64,000 bases of DNA from Norana najaformis (taxonomy: Eukaryota > Annelida > Clitellata > Crassiclitellata > Hormogastridae): the NCBI GenBank assembly GCA_964023275.1, contig OZ029916.1, positions 20,678,064-20,742,063 of the forward strand. The letters run 5' to 3'. The notes beneath the pieces were generated by a model. That model saw only the letters and a program-made list of their open reading frames with translations, did no database searches and had not been told where the DNA came from. Positions 12,541-25,959 of this stretch are shown here, one piece after another. Each line of letters opens with the position of its first letter. The first letter of the stretch is position 1. The translations under genes were made by a program, and so were the position numbers.

Positions 12541-12559
12541 AAGAGAGAGAGAAAGACAT

Positions 12560-15500
12560 AGACAGAGGAAGAAGGGCAAGAGAAAGAACGAAAGAAAAAC
12601 ACAAAAGAAAGAGAGGCAATCTCCAATGAGACAGCGGAGGAGAACACTAGGTGAATGTCAGGCATTAGGTATGTCTTTCATGTCGGCATCTGCTGCAGCT
12701 ATAAGTTTAAAGGAAGTCGAGGTTCGTTCAATGCGGGCTGGCGCATGCGCGGAAGTCGATCTTCACTCCTCTTGCAAGACCTGGGGCGCCGATCAGGCAC
12801 GGAAGTTTTCCTAACACAAATTTGCAAACCATCTATCTAAACATTCTTCCGCGAATCAAGGCTGGCGTCACGATTCCAGTTAATAGTTGCGACTTTGTGC
12901 CTTGTGAACTCGCTTCGCTCATCTGCTGGAGCTCAAAAGTGGTAAATATATTCCAGACAAGGCAAATAAACTACCGGAAATGTTCTGCCGAAGGCACTTG
13001 AGTTCAGGAAGACTGGAATGATGAAAGAGAGAAAAAGCATTATAGGTTAAAATATGTGGACGAAGCTAAGAATAGGAAGAGAACTCGGCCTACGCGGAGG
13101 CCATTTGATGACTATACTTGAAAGAAAGTTTATAACTTTTAAAGCAGCATCCAGCAACCAGGTGAAGGAACATTTGTCAGAATTGCATGACATCGTGACC
13201 ATGGTCGTGATAAAATTATATACAAAGAGGCGTTTTGTTGAAGGCGGCGAAATGACGGAATCTCCAACACTTAATGCATTGACGATAAGTTTAACATTTT
13301 GCCAAACTGTATCATTCCAATCCACCCTTTTTTAACAGCCTGTAAGCTAAGACAAAATTAACTGCAAAAATTAAGGGTATATGAGCTATAACAAGCTTTC
13401 AAAGGAAATCGACATATTATGCATGTTTAATCATAATGTACATATTGTTGACGTTCTTGTGTCTCTAAAAAATTTCCTTTCAAATGATTGTGGGTTCGCC
13501 GTAATTTGTATTCGCGGACCTAAACTTCTTGCTCATTCATCGCTATGTCAAGAGAACCTGCTTAGCCGCTGGTGCTCAGCCACGGGCCTAGTCGACAAGG
13601 TAGAGATGGGATCAAGTTTTGCTATGAATTAAATTGTCATTGGCCCAACGCAATTGTTATGATAGCGTTTCTAAGAATGAGGATAAATCGAGTGGATTAA
13701 ATGGAATCAAATGCTGGATTAATGCCAAATAAACACATTTTTAGAAGATCCATTAATAAATTTACAATAAAATTGTAATTAGTCACTCAGATTTTCAAAC
13801 TGAAAGCATAACGGTTATAGAAGAGAGCTCAATTCGATGCGATAATTCAAACGTCCTGAACAAGTGAAAGTGAAAATGCAGTCTTCAAATACTAAGTTCT
13901 CTTAATGTCAGCATAGGCTCATCCGCCATTGTAAATGTATGTCGTTTATATATGAATATATCTCTGGCTTGCTTTTCTGTTTCGGTCTTGCATGTTTCCT
14001 CTCTTGTATTTGTCCCTTTGATTACGATAACGTTTATATTGGTTCCTCTCTACCTCTGCCTTAATGTACCCTCTAGCTGCACGCACGCTCTCGACTTTTA
14101 AGGATAGCGCGTACAACCATTTTCTGCTAGCGCACTAATTTCGCGAGTGTTCTTATTATTTCAAAGTTAAAGTTTGTTCGTAGCCGCAGATGCTGGCATA
14201 TTTGACCTACTTATACTCAGAAGGCCAAAACGAGGTTTCCATGCGCATGTTGCGAAACCATATGACATGTCAGCCTCCCAATCCGGCCTACATAATACAG
14301 CTGACTATGAGTTTCCACCATTAGCACGGTGCGCGCCCACTTTGAGCCTAATGGAAGATGTTTGAGTAACGGGCGTTGGCAGATGCAGAGATCGATGACG
14401 CTGTACAAGTCGATAGATTAGCTATGAGGTATTTTAAGCTACTTAAACAAACTAACGACGAATATAAGCAGCATGCAGCAACCAATATCGTGAGTTTAAA
14501 TAAACTGCGATTTAGAAATTTAAGGCGGAACCAGATGAGACCTAATTGAAACTTATATGATCATCACTTGAAAGGGGGCAGTGCAGTGGGAAAGGTTTAG
14601 CATCAATCAAGGTGACTTGAGGACATAGACATCGATTATTTAAGAAACCAAAGGAAATATTGTGGTAGAGATATTTTAGTGCAAGAGTTGTAGACTTGTG
14701 GAAGGAATGGTTTGGACGATAGCACTGTCTAAATGGACACTGTCACAGCTTTTAAGAAGAAGGTCTAGGAAGGACTGGCTAATAGGCATTCCCGGTTATC
14801 TAGCAGCGACTCTAACGCAGATTATATATCTTCTGAACAACTTAAAAGCCTAGTTATGTTATATGATGTAATAAAGTCAGAAACCCTTTTATCTTTCTTG
14901 ATCCGTGTCTCTTTCTTCGCATTCTATTCCTGCAACTGTCTTTCAGTTTTCTTTGTTTCTTCTTTCATATTTCTTTTCACTTTCTTACTCTCTTTCACAC
15001 TTTCCTTCTATTTTCCAACCCTTGGTCTTGACAGAAGGAGCGACAACTTACACTATATTCATTCCATGGTGGCATAGTGCCGCACGAACGAGCCCATTTT
15101 CCAGAAACATATTCAAAACAAAATTACTTTAAAACGGAGCTAGTCATTTCTGTCTTTTTTACAATTAACCCTAAACAAACACTAAAATTCTAGCTGGAAT
15201 GTTCGTGATTGATGTGATCATGTATTTATAGACAGTTATATATGTAAGGTATGTAATAAACATTATGATTTTTGGCCCAATTATAGAATATCATAAAAGT
15301 TATAGGCCTTTCTACTGTAAATTTGACCTAAATGCCAAGTCCGCTAAAACCCCTGAGTTCCTATGGGTTTGTTGTTATACATTATGTGTTGTGATAGCTA
15401 GCAGACCATTTTGAATTCAATTTTCAAGAAAATACGGTGAACTGCAAACATAGAATCGAGATTATCCCTAATCACGCATATTGATCGGCTGAGCACGACG

Positions 15501-16590
15501 CGCGTCACGTAGGCTTCTTACTGGAAGCCAAGATAATGTTATACAGAAAACGCAGTCTTACTTACACCTTGTCGCTTGATTGCTCCATCGATGCAGCACA
15601 GATCTGGACAGACGACGCAGGGAATACCTTCGTCAGACAAAATCAAATCATGCTTGCATAGGTATGTATGTATACATACACGTATGCATGCAACTGTGTG
15701 TATGTGTGTATGCATCTGTGTGTTTATGCTTCGATGACTGTATGCGTGCATGTATGTTGGTAGGGATGTATGGATAGATGCATTGATGGATGGCTGTCTA
15801 TAGTCTTAATCTGTCTAGTTTAGTCTTATATGTATGATCATAATTATGTAAGTTTAATCATTTATGGCTAATGCTATATATGAAATCATGCAATCAAACG
15901 GGGAATTCTATAAGTCTGGTCTCACTGTTCCGACAGGCGTAATTTATCACATGTATGGGTTGAATAGAGAAGCCTTTCTTCACGTTTATATATATTCTGC
16001 GAAGCGTGGCCCAAGTTTTGGAGCCAGAAAAACGTTTTTTATCGGCGTTGTCTCTGTCGACGTCATCGTTGTCATCAGAGCCAACAACAGCAACAATTTA
16101 CAAGACAACCAAGCGCTGAGCATCTCCGACGGCCGGCCGGTTGCTTTAGCATCAGCATCAGCCGCAGCTGCTGTATCAGCAGGCCACAGGCAAGCGATGC
16201 GATTTGCAAAGATAAGTTTAATGATGACGATGATGACGACGACAGCTATGATGATAATGACGATAACGATGCCGTGTTTAGTGTAGACCCCTACATGCGC
16301 CACAGTGATTGCATTTCATAAACCGCGACACATAGAAACAGTAAATAGTCTCTAGGGCTTTAAAGTAGGTTGACATACATGTTTATATAAATATTGATAC
16401 AATCTTTATGTAAGATACATACTTTTTGTATAGGTGAGACGCGTGTGTGTCAGTGTGTTGTGTGTCTGGTCAGTGAGCAGGAGATAATGAAATCTTAGCT
16501 CCGAGCAGTTATGAAGTTGACTGTCTATCGCCGTTCAATTTCGTCTCTGTCGGCGTAAACACGTGGGCCACTCTTTTCTCTTCAGCCATT
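12560..16590. other. Anonymous intergenic DNA
   Basis: No conserved coding seen. Frames at 13054-13335, 13381-13632 and 15864-16286 lack motifs and splice support. Confidence 0.4.
15655..15795. repeat. (TGTA)n/(TGCA)n degenerate microsatellite
   Basis: TGTATGTATACATACA-type words grading into GGATGTATGGATAG. Confidence 0.7.
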
Positions 16591-16594
16591 CTGC

Positions 16595-17190
16595 ATAGAC
16601 ACATATACATATACACTTATACATATACACATATACATATACACATATACATATACACATATACATATACACATATACATATACACGGATACATATACAC
16701 ATATACATATACACATATACATATACAGATATACATATACATATACACTTATACATATACACATATACATATACACATATACATATACACATATACATAT
16801 ACACATATACATATACACGGATACATATACACATATACATATACACATATACATATACAGATATACATATACATATACACTTATACATATACACATATAC
16901 ATATACACAGATACATATACACATATACATATACACATATACATATACACAGATACATATACACAGATACATATACAGATATACACATATACATATACAC
17001 ATATACATATATACATATACATATACACATATACATATACACATATACATATACACATATACTGATACACACATACATATACACATATACATATACATAG
17101 AAACATATTCAGATATACACATATACATATACACATATACATGTACACATATACATATACATATATACATATACACATAAACACATAAAC
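16595..17190. repeat. 12-bp (CATATACATATA-type) minisatellite
   Basis: About 590 bases of ACATATACATATACAC and slight variants. It gives long meaningless minus-strand frames of Tyr/Met/Cys/Ile. Confidence 0.95.
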
Positions 17191-17848
17191 ATATACGTAT
17201 ATTATTCTTGATGTTGGTCTATAACGAGGGCTTTAAACTGACGCCGCATGCCTGTAACTATAGATAGCATCACAAAGACGAGAATAGTCTGACCTCATGT
17301 AGTAGAGCCTCCTCATCTACACTATGCCCCATTTAGGCTTTCAACACCATCGCAACCACCACTGCATGAACCCGGCATCACTAAAGACCTCCTTTCCATC
17401 ATTATTAGATCAACATAACCACAAGCCAGACATAAAGCGCAGATAATATTGCGTATATATTGCGGCAGTATAATTATATTCACGTATATATGTATATACA
17501 TACATATTTATACATGCATATATATATATAAGTATATATTTATATGAAGAAGGAAGCGGATGTTCGATAGATGATATCGATCAAAGCGACGTATTGATTG
17601 ATATCAGTCTTGATTAGGACTCAGCGGTAGGCTATGCTCGTTGTTTCGTTCTTCTGCACTCGACCTTTGACCCTACTACAATCGACAGATAATATGCTAA
17701 TCTCTGTTTTCTCTCTTTTTGTCAGCAATTGTACCACTGTGCCTGTCTAACAGTGTTTATAGATACGTGTTACGATGCGTGTCTGTGTATGGATTTTGCC
17801 CCTATAGATAGGCATTTGCCTTTGGGGTTTCCTGTCTTGTTTTCCATC

Positions 17849-18045
17849 CTCAGTCAGTCAGTCAGTCAGTCAGTCAGTCAGTCAGTCAGTCAGTCAGTCA
17901 GTCAGTCAGTCAGTCAGTCAGTCAGTCAGTCAGTCAGTCAGTCAGTCAGTCAGTCAGTCAGTCAGTCAGTCAGTCAGTCAGTCAGTCAGTCTGTCTGTCT
18001 GTCTATCTGTAAGTCTGTCTGTCTGTCTGTCTGCCTAAATAGAGG
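17849..18045. repeat. (CAGT)n then (TCTG)n microsatellite
   Basis: About 35 uninterrupted GTCA units followed by TCTG units. Confidence 0.95.
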
Positions 18046-18049
18046 AGTC

Positions 18050-20040
18050 CGTGACAGTCCATGTCTTTCTGTCTGCCTTCTTGTCTGTCTGTCTATCTTC
18101 TTAACTGTCAGTGTGCTTCCATCTACTCTGTTGTGGTCTACTTTGCTCTCCTCTCTTCTTCATGTAATTATTTAGGCATTTTAGTATCACGGCTCTTACA
18201 ACATGGGCTGTCATAGACTCCTCTATTCTATATTATAGGCCTGTATGTACGTATGCGTGTCTTCGTGTACGCACGTCTAACGCAATGTAATGTAAAGCAA
18301 TACATGACTAATGAGACGCTTCGTCAAGTCATCTAATCAGAAGTTGTCTCAGTCCGTCACAGCGAAACGGTACAGTGTTCAGTTTAAGAGAGAAGCTGCA
18401 TTAGCTCGTTTGGTCATGTATGAGCTCTTCTTTGCTTACGAGTCTGTATAGCTCTAATATTGCCTCATGTATAATATTTTGGTATTCATATTGCATCGAA
18501 CTAGAATGCATCATCAATCGATGGTTGTATGTAATTGTGCTCCAAGGTCCGATGCACTTGTGATGAACAGTTCGAATGTGAACTCCCCTTTTCTCAAGCA
18601 GAACGTTCTATGCGGTGCCACCATGTAACTAACACAAACTACTGTACATACATGTTCGTACACATTTTCATCTCTTAAATTAAATATACTGTATATTTTA
18701 TTTAGTTTTACTTCATGCACTTTGTATTGAAGGCCTACTTATTGTTTCAAATGTTAATGATGCGAGGATGAGCTTATCATAAGCTATCGTAAGCTGCCTT
18801 ACAATGCGCCAGTCTGTTCAGTGAACAGATTATTATTGGAATACAAGTGGTATATAGACCTAAAAGGGACCTAAGTCCCATTAAATTAAATTCATGGTTA
18901 TGCCTTCGAAAATTTGTGATGAAATGAAACTTCTCACACTTGCCTTTGTCCTTTCCTTCCCAAGTGACCTTCCAGGTTTTATGCCAGCTCGAAATTTGGC
19001 ACCAGCCACTTTTAATCTTACCTACGAGCACCTCTGACATTAAACACATTTTGAGTGGGGGCCACGAACCACCTCACCTGCCAGGGCGTTTACACCGAAC
19101 GTACCTTACTAGTTTTTTTGTTTTTCTGGTTATATTTTGTTCTGTTTGCTTGCCTTTTTGACTGTCTCTCTCTTTGTCGGTCTGCACGTGTGTCTTTCAG
19201 AAACGGGTCAGAGAGCAATAAGCGCAGTCAAACGATTTATTCTGTCAAATGCCACTGCGATAAGAGCGGACAGCCTGGCATAGCGTTCTCAAAGCTATGT
19301 TCCATAATTATATACACTGATCTGCATTTGTCCTTACCGAACTATCCGTGTGCGCGATAGATTCATTCTGATTCAACAGCAACTACCGCTATAGATCGGT
19401 AGCAGGTGGCAAGCGCTTGGACACCTGCTGTTGTTATTATACGCGGGAGATAATGTATGTGTGTATATATGTACTGCATACTTAAATACTTATGCATGCA
19501 GGTGCATATATTGGGGTATATTCATATACTATGCTTTTGGAATGCGGCTTTGATACTATACTTTTGGAATGCGGCTTGCTTAGATGCGACCATCGATTCA
19601 CTATTATAAAGGCGCTATAAAAGTTTCCAGATTAGATCATATTGGATTACAAGGCGGTATTTAAGAACCTTTGTAACATGGCTATTAACTGAGTGAATAT
19701 ATTTCGTGAATTAGTAAGCATTATGATAAAAAATATGAATGATAGATTCATTCACGATAGATGAATGATAGATCCAATTCCAGAAACCCAGCCCTATGCG
19801 GCAGAGAATGAGACAACTCAAGTAAGTTAGTGTTTTGAAACAGTAAGGTAAGATGCATGTAAAGCGTTCTGAAACAGGTGCTTCATAGGCGGCTCTTCAC
19901 ATTTCTTTAGCCTCGGATGCTTCCGCCGTTATTGACGGCTCGAAATAATTCTAAAGGGACGGGTGTAAATTTGCTGATGCTTCAATTCATTCTGAGACAC
20001 CTCATCGCCTTCTTCATTCCGGGCAGGAACGATTGCTTTT
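18050..20040. other. Anonymous intergenic DNA
   Basis: No gene seen; one 27-bp tandem duplication at 19.53 kb. Confidence 0.4.
19528..19582. repeat. 27-bp tandem duplication
   Basis: ACTATGCTTTTGGAATGCGG followed 27 bases later by ACTATACTTTTGGAATGCGG. Confidence 0.8.
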
Positions 20041-20044
20041 CAGC

Positions 20045-20580
20045 CAACAGCAAGCCTCCCTCTCTTCCTCCCCTTCTCTTCCTCCTCCTTCTTTTCCTCC
20101 TCTTTCTCTTCCTCCTCCTTCTCTTCTTCTTCCTTCTCTTCCTTCTCTTTCTCTTCCTCCTCTTTATCTCCCTCCGCTTCTCTCCTCCTTCTCTTCCTCC
20201 CCATATCTTCCTCTTTCTCCTCCTCCTTCCCTTCTCTTCCTCCTCCTTCTCTTCCTTCTGATCCTTTTCCTTTCCCTCCTCTTCCTCCTTCTTCTATTCT
20301 TTCTTCTCTTCCTCTTCCTTCTCTTCCTCCTCCTTATCTTCTTATCCTTCTATTTCTCTTCCTTTTCTTCCTCCTCCTTTTCTTCCTCCTCCTTCTCTTT
20401 CTCTTCCTTCTCTTCCTCTCCTTTCTCTCTTCCTTCCCTTCTCTTCCTCCCCCCTTCTCCTCCTCCTCCTTCTCTTCCTCTTCCTTCTCTTCATCCTCCT
20501 TCTCTTCCTCTTCCTTCTCTTCATCCCCTTCTCTTCCTCCCCTTCTTTCCCCCTCCTTCTCTTCTTTCCCTTCGCTCGGC
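20045..20580. repeat. Polypyrimidine tract (CTTCCTCCT-type)
   Basis: Over 500 bases almost free of purines on the plus strand. Confidence 0.95.
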
Positions 20581-20589
20581 CGTAGTCTT

Positions 20590-21810
20590 CCTGTCAATCT
20601 TCTCTATCTCTCTGCATTAGGCCATTGAAGATATCACGTTGTTTGGCCGTTCATGCCGCGTCGAATGGATGGAGTCGTGTTTCGCTAATCGATTACCTGT
20701 GCTCGCTTTAAAGGCGTATCAATTAGCGGGCTTATCGAATAACGTCTGTCGTCATTAGGACGCATCAATTACACTCGACTCCGATAGGATTCAGCGGCTT
20801 TCTTCCAGCGCCTGCGGATTCACCTGATTCAGTGACCAACAATGCATCAAATGCATCGCCGTAAACAGCGAGCGCATGCATTGTGTGTCTCTGATGCGAC
20901 TCTGTCAGGACAATGGATGCTTCGTCGAGACCATATTGCTAAAACCGTCAGACAAGCGAATGATCGGCCATTTATACCAACTCATTGTGAACTAGATTTT
21001 AAAATAGGTTAATAAATTTCATAATCCGACTTTCCTTGCATTTTCTCTAAGACTTGAGCCTAATATAGAAGCTAGAAAAATTTTAAACAGATTTAAAAAG
21101 TAATAGAACAGAGCTTTTATTACCTTTTTATTCTTAACGGAGGGCTAGAATATGTATGCGAATTGGTGGGTTTAAACAGACTCCTGTCGTTGGATTACTA
21201 TGGTCGTGTTTGTGCCTCAGTCGAAAGATCCTTCAAACTTCTAAACTACACTTCCAAGTGGTTTCTACAGAGACATATGAGCAAGTGTGTAACCCTTGAC
21301 CTCTGATTCAAGTTTTTATGCCTGGCACGTTAATCTCTTAATATTCATTCATTCATTCCTTTACGATTACCTTTGCCTTTACCTTTACATGTGCAGATGC
21401 ATGTAATTATTTTTGGAGAGAAAAAAATGTTGGCAGTTTGCATAGCTCAGGTATACTTCGCAATCCTTCAGAGAAGGTGATAATATGCAATATACAATAT
21501 ATATATATATAATCTATTATAAGTAAGTTGTAATATGTTATCTATAAAATATAATATGTACTGTACATGACTTAAAATAAGACAAAGACGAAGAAGAAGA
21601 AGAAAGTAAGTAAGTAAGTATGTAAGGAGGAGAGCAGTTCCTTAAGCTAACTCTGAAAGATAGCCACGACTTTCCATTCACCATTAGCGACTTTTTGGTT
21701 TAGCCTAAGCATATGAGGGCTGATGTTAAGTCCTCTTCCTCGCCCCTTATCTTCCCAACTAAACGTGTACGGTTAGTGTACTCATATCATAGGTAAATTC
21801 GCTAGGGGCG
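20590..21810. other. Anonymous intergenic DNA
   Basis: No gene seen; short AAG/TAAG repeat at about 21590-21630. Confidence 0.4.
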
Positions 21811-21814
21811 CTAG

Positions 21815-21920
21815 TGAGACAGAAATTTTGAAACAGCTTTCTGTCCTGGCGGCATATGAACCACTTCTGAGTTGAGAGTCTAGCACGCTAACCACTATAC
21901 AGACTATCGCGCATTCTCTA
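21815..21920 (-). mobile_element. tRNA-derived SINE, family 1 copy B
   Basis: The reverse complement has GCGCGATAGTCTGTATAG, TGGTTAGCGTGCTAGACT, a decayed B box GTGGTTCATATGCC, then AAAATTTCTGTCTCAC and GCGCCCCTAGC. Both head and body match copies A and C. It lies just upstream of the large minisatellite. Confidence 0.75.
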
Positions 21921-24260
21921 AAGAACAATAAAGACGTCTAAAATATGATCTAGTTGATATGTTGATCTAGTGTATCTTGTGTATTTTTGTGTATTTGTAT
22001 AATGATCTAGTGTCTTTTGCATATTTTTATGTATTTGTATAGTGATCTTGTGTATTTTTGTGTATTTGCATACTGATCTTGTCTATTTTTGTGTATTTGT
22101 ATAGTGATCTTGTGTATTTTGTGTATTTTTGTGTATTTGCATAGTGATCTAGTGTCTTTTGTGTATTTTTGTGTATTTGTATAGTGATCTTGTATATTTT
22201 TGTGTATTTGTATAGTGATCTTGTGTATTTTTGTGTATTTGTATAGTGATCTTGTGTATCTTGTGTATTTTTGTGTATTTTGTATAGTGATCTTGTGTAT
22301 TTTTGTGTATTTGTATAGTGATCTAGTGTATCTTGTGTATTTTTGTGTATTTGCGTAGTGATCTAGTGTCTTTTGTGTATTTTTGTGTATTTGTATAGTG
22401 ATCTAGTGTATCTTGTGTATTTTTGTGTTTTTGTATAGTGATCTAGTGTCTTTTGTATATTTTTATGTATTTGTATAGTGATCTAGTGTCTTTTGTGTAT
22501 TTTTGTATATTTGCATAGTGATCTAGTGTATCTTGTGTATTTTTGTGTATTTGTATAGTGATCTTGTGTATTTTTGTGTATTTGTATAGTGATCTTGTGT
22601 CTTTTGTGTATTTTTGTGTATTTTGTATAGTGATCTTGTGTATTTTTGTGTATTTGTATAGCGATCTTGTGTATTTTTGTGTATTTGTATAGTGATCTTG
22701 TGTATCTTGTGTATTTTTGTGTATATGTATAGTGATCTTGTGTATTTTTGTGTTTTTGTATAGTGATCTAGTGTCTTTTGTGTATTTTTGTGTATTTGTA
22801 TAGTGATCTAGTGTCTTTTGTGTATTTTTGTGTATTTGTATAGTGATCTAGTGTCTTTTGTGTATTTTTATGTATTTGTATAGTGATCTAGTGTCTTTTG
22901 TGTATTTTTGTGTATTTGCATAGTGATTTAGTGTATCTTGTGTATTTTTGTGTATTTGTATAGTGATCTTGTATATTTTTGTGTATTTGTATAGTAATCT
23001 TGTGTATTTTTGTGTATTTGTATAGTGATCTTGTGTATTTTTGTGTATTTGTATAGTGATCTTGTGTATTTTGTGTATTTTTGTTTATTTGTATAGTGAT
23101 CTAGTGTCTTTTGTGTATTTTTGTGTATTTGTATAGTGATCTAGTGTCTTTTGTGCATTTTTGTGTATTTGCATAGTGGTCTAGTGTCTTTTGTGTATTT
23201 TTGTGTATTTGCATAGTGATCTAGTGTATCTTGTGTATTTTTGTGTATTTGTATAGTGATCTTGTGTATTTTTGTGTATTTGTATAGTGATCTTGTGTCT
23301 TTTGTGTATTTTTGTGTATTTGCATAGTGATCTGGTGTATCTTGTGTATTTTTGTGTATTGTATAGTTAATCTAGTGTCTTTTGTGTATTTTTGTGTTTT
23401 TGTATAGTGATCTAGTGTATCTTGTGTATTTTTGTGTATTTGTATAGTGATCTAGTGTCTTTTGTGTATTTTTGTGTATTTGTATAGTGATCTAGTGTAT
23501 CTTGTGTATTTTTGTGTATTGTATAGTGATCTAGTGTCTTTTGTGTATTTGCATAGTGATCTAGTGTATCTTGTGTATTTTTGTGTATTTGCATAGTGAT
23601 CTAGTGTATCTTGTATATTTTTGTGTATTTGTATAGTGATCTAGTGTCTTTTGTGTATTTTTGTGTATTTGCATAGTGATCTAGTGTATCTTGTGTGTTT
23701 TTGTGTATTTGCAGAGTGATCTAGTGTCTTTTGTGTATTTTTCTGTATTTGTATAGTGATCTTGTGTATTTGTATAGTGATTTTGTATATTGTTGTGTAT
23801 TTGTATAGTGATTTTGTGTATTTTTGTGTATTTGTATAGTGATCTTGTGTATTTTTGTGTATCTTGTTTGTATAGTGATCTTGTGTATTTTTGTGTATTT
23901 GTATAGTGATCTAGTGTATCTTGTGTATTTTTGTGTATTTGTATAGTGATCTAGTGTATCTTGTGTATTTTTGTGTATTTGTATAGTGATCTAGTGTCTT
24001 TTGTGTATTTTTGTGTATTTGTATAGTGATCTAGTGTATCTTGTGTATTTTGGTGTATTTGTATAGTGATCTAGTGTCTTTTGTGTATTTTTGTGTATTT
24101 GTATAGTGATCTAGTGTATCTTGTGTATTTTTGTGTATTTGTATAGTGATCTAGTGTCTTTTGTTATTTTTATGTATTTGTATAGTGATCTAGTGTCTTT
24201 TGTGTATTTTTGTATATTTGCATAGTGATTGTGTATATTTGTGTATTTGCATAGTGATCT

Positions 24261-24555
24261 AGTGTATCTTGTATATTTTTGTGTATTTGTATAGTGATCT
24301 AGTGTCTTTTGTGTATTTTTGTGTATTTGCATAGTGATCTAGTGTCTTTTGTATATTTTTGTGTATTTGCATAGTGATCTAGTGCCTTTTGTGTATTTTT
24401 GTGTATTTGTATAGTGAGCTAGTGTCTTTTGTGTATTTTTGTGTATTTGTATAGAGATCTAGTGTATCTTGTGTATTTTTATGTATTTGTATAGTGATCT
24501 TGTGTCTTTTGTGTATTTTTGTGTATTTGCATAGTGATCTAGTGTATCTTGTGTG
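24261..24555. repeat. 295-bp block duplicated within the minisatellite (first copy)
   Basis: By eye identical to 25153-25447, offset 892 bases, including rare unit variants (CTAGTGCCTTTT, GTGAGCTAGTG, TATAGAGATCT, TTTTTATGTATTTG). Confidence 0.8.
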
Positions 24556-24905
24556 TAGTGTATCTTGTATAGTGTATCTTGTGTGGTGTATTTGCAGAGT
24601 TATAGTGATCTTGTATAGTGATCTTGTGTCCTAGTGCCTTTTGTGGTATAGTGAGCTAGTGTATTTGTATAGAGATAGTGATCTTGTGTCAGTGTATCTT
24701 GTGTGTAGTGTATCTTGTATAGTGTATCTTGTGTGGTGTATTTGCAGAGTTATAGTGATCTTGTATAGTGATCTTGTGTCCTAGTGCCTTTTGTGGTATA
24801 GTGAGCTAGTGTATTTGTATAGAGATAGTGATCTTGTGTCTAGTGTATCTTGTATAGTGTATCTTGTGTGGTGTATTTGCAGAGTTATAGTGATCTTGTA
24901 GTGAT
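24541..24905. repeat. 150-bp condensed higher-order repeat, about 2.4 copies
   Basis: Copies begin at 24541 and 24691 (AGTGTATCTTGTGTGTAGTG) with a partial third from 24841. Inside, the diagnostic variants of the 295-bp block appear in the same order but with the constant TGTATTTTTGTGTATTTG parts removed. Confidence 0.8.
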
Positions 24906-25152
24906 CTTGTGTATCATTTTGTATAGTGATCTTGTGTATTTTTGTGTATTTGTATAGTGATCTAGTGTCTTTTGTGTATTTTTGTGTATTTGCATAGTGA
25001 TCTAGTGTATCTTGTGTATTTTTGTGTAATTGTATAGTAATCTAGTGTCTTTGTGTATTTTTGTGTATTTGCATAGTGATCTAGTGTATCTTGTGTATTT
25101 TTGTGTATTTGTATAGTGATCTAGTGTCTTTTGTATATTTTTGTGTATTTGT

Positions 25153-25447
25153 AGTGTATCTTGTATATTTTTGTGTATTTGTATAGTGATCTAGTGTCTT
25201 TTGTGTATTTTTGTGTATTTGCATAGTGATCTAGTGTCTTTTGTATATTTTTGTGTATTTGCATAGTGATCTAGTGCCTTTTGTGTATTTTTGTGTATTT
25301 GTATAGTGAGCTAGTGTCTTTTGTGTATTTTTGTGTATTTGTATAGAGATCTAGTGTATCTTGTGTATTTTTATGTATTTGTATAGTGATCTTGTGTCTT
25401 TTGTGTATTTTTGTGTATTTGCATAGTGATCTAGTGTATCTTGTGTG
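25153..25447. repeat. 295-bp block duplicated within the minisatellite (second copy)
   Basis: Second copy of 24261-24555 carrying the same ordered set of variant units. Confidence 0.8.
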
Positions 25448-25959
25448 TTTTTGTGTATTTGTATAGTGATCTAGTGTCTTTTGTGTATTTTTGTGTATTT
25501 GCATAGTGATCTAGTGTATCTTGTGTATTTTTGTGTATTTGTATAGTGATCTAGTGTCTTTTGTGTATTTGCATAGTGATCTAGTGTATCTTGTGTATTT
25601 TTGTGTATTTGTATAGTGATCTAGTGTCTTTTGTGTATTTGCATAGTGATCTAGTGTATCTTGTGTATTTTTGTGTATTTGTATAGTGATCTAGTGTCTT
25701 TTGTGTGTTTTTGTGTATTTGCATAGTGATCTAGTGTATCTTGTGTATTTTTGTGTATTGTATAGTGATCTAGTGTCTTTTGTGTATTTGCATAGTGATC
25801 TAGTGTATCTTGTGTATTTTTGTGTTTTTTTATAGTGATCTAGTGTCTTTTGTATATTTTTATGTATTTGTATAGTGATCCAGTGTATTTTGTGTAATTT
25901 GATGTATTTGTATAGTGATCTAGTGTCTTTTGTGTATTTTTGTGTATTTGTATATTGAT

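Noticed and set aside
12294-12665. Overlapping frames on both strands rich in Arg/Glu/Asp or Leu/Ser/Val
   Set aside because: They read through the GA/GACA microsatellite in every phase.
16535-17184. 213- and 200-codon minus-strand frames
   Set aside because: Entirely the 12-bp CATATA repeat; the residues cycle through Tyr/Met/Cys/Ile/Val.
20033-20620. 195-codon Ser/Pro/Leu frame
   Set aside because: Composition artefact of the pyrimidine tract.
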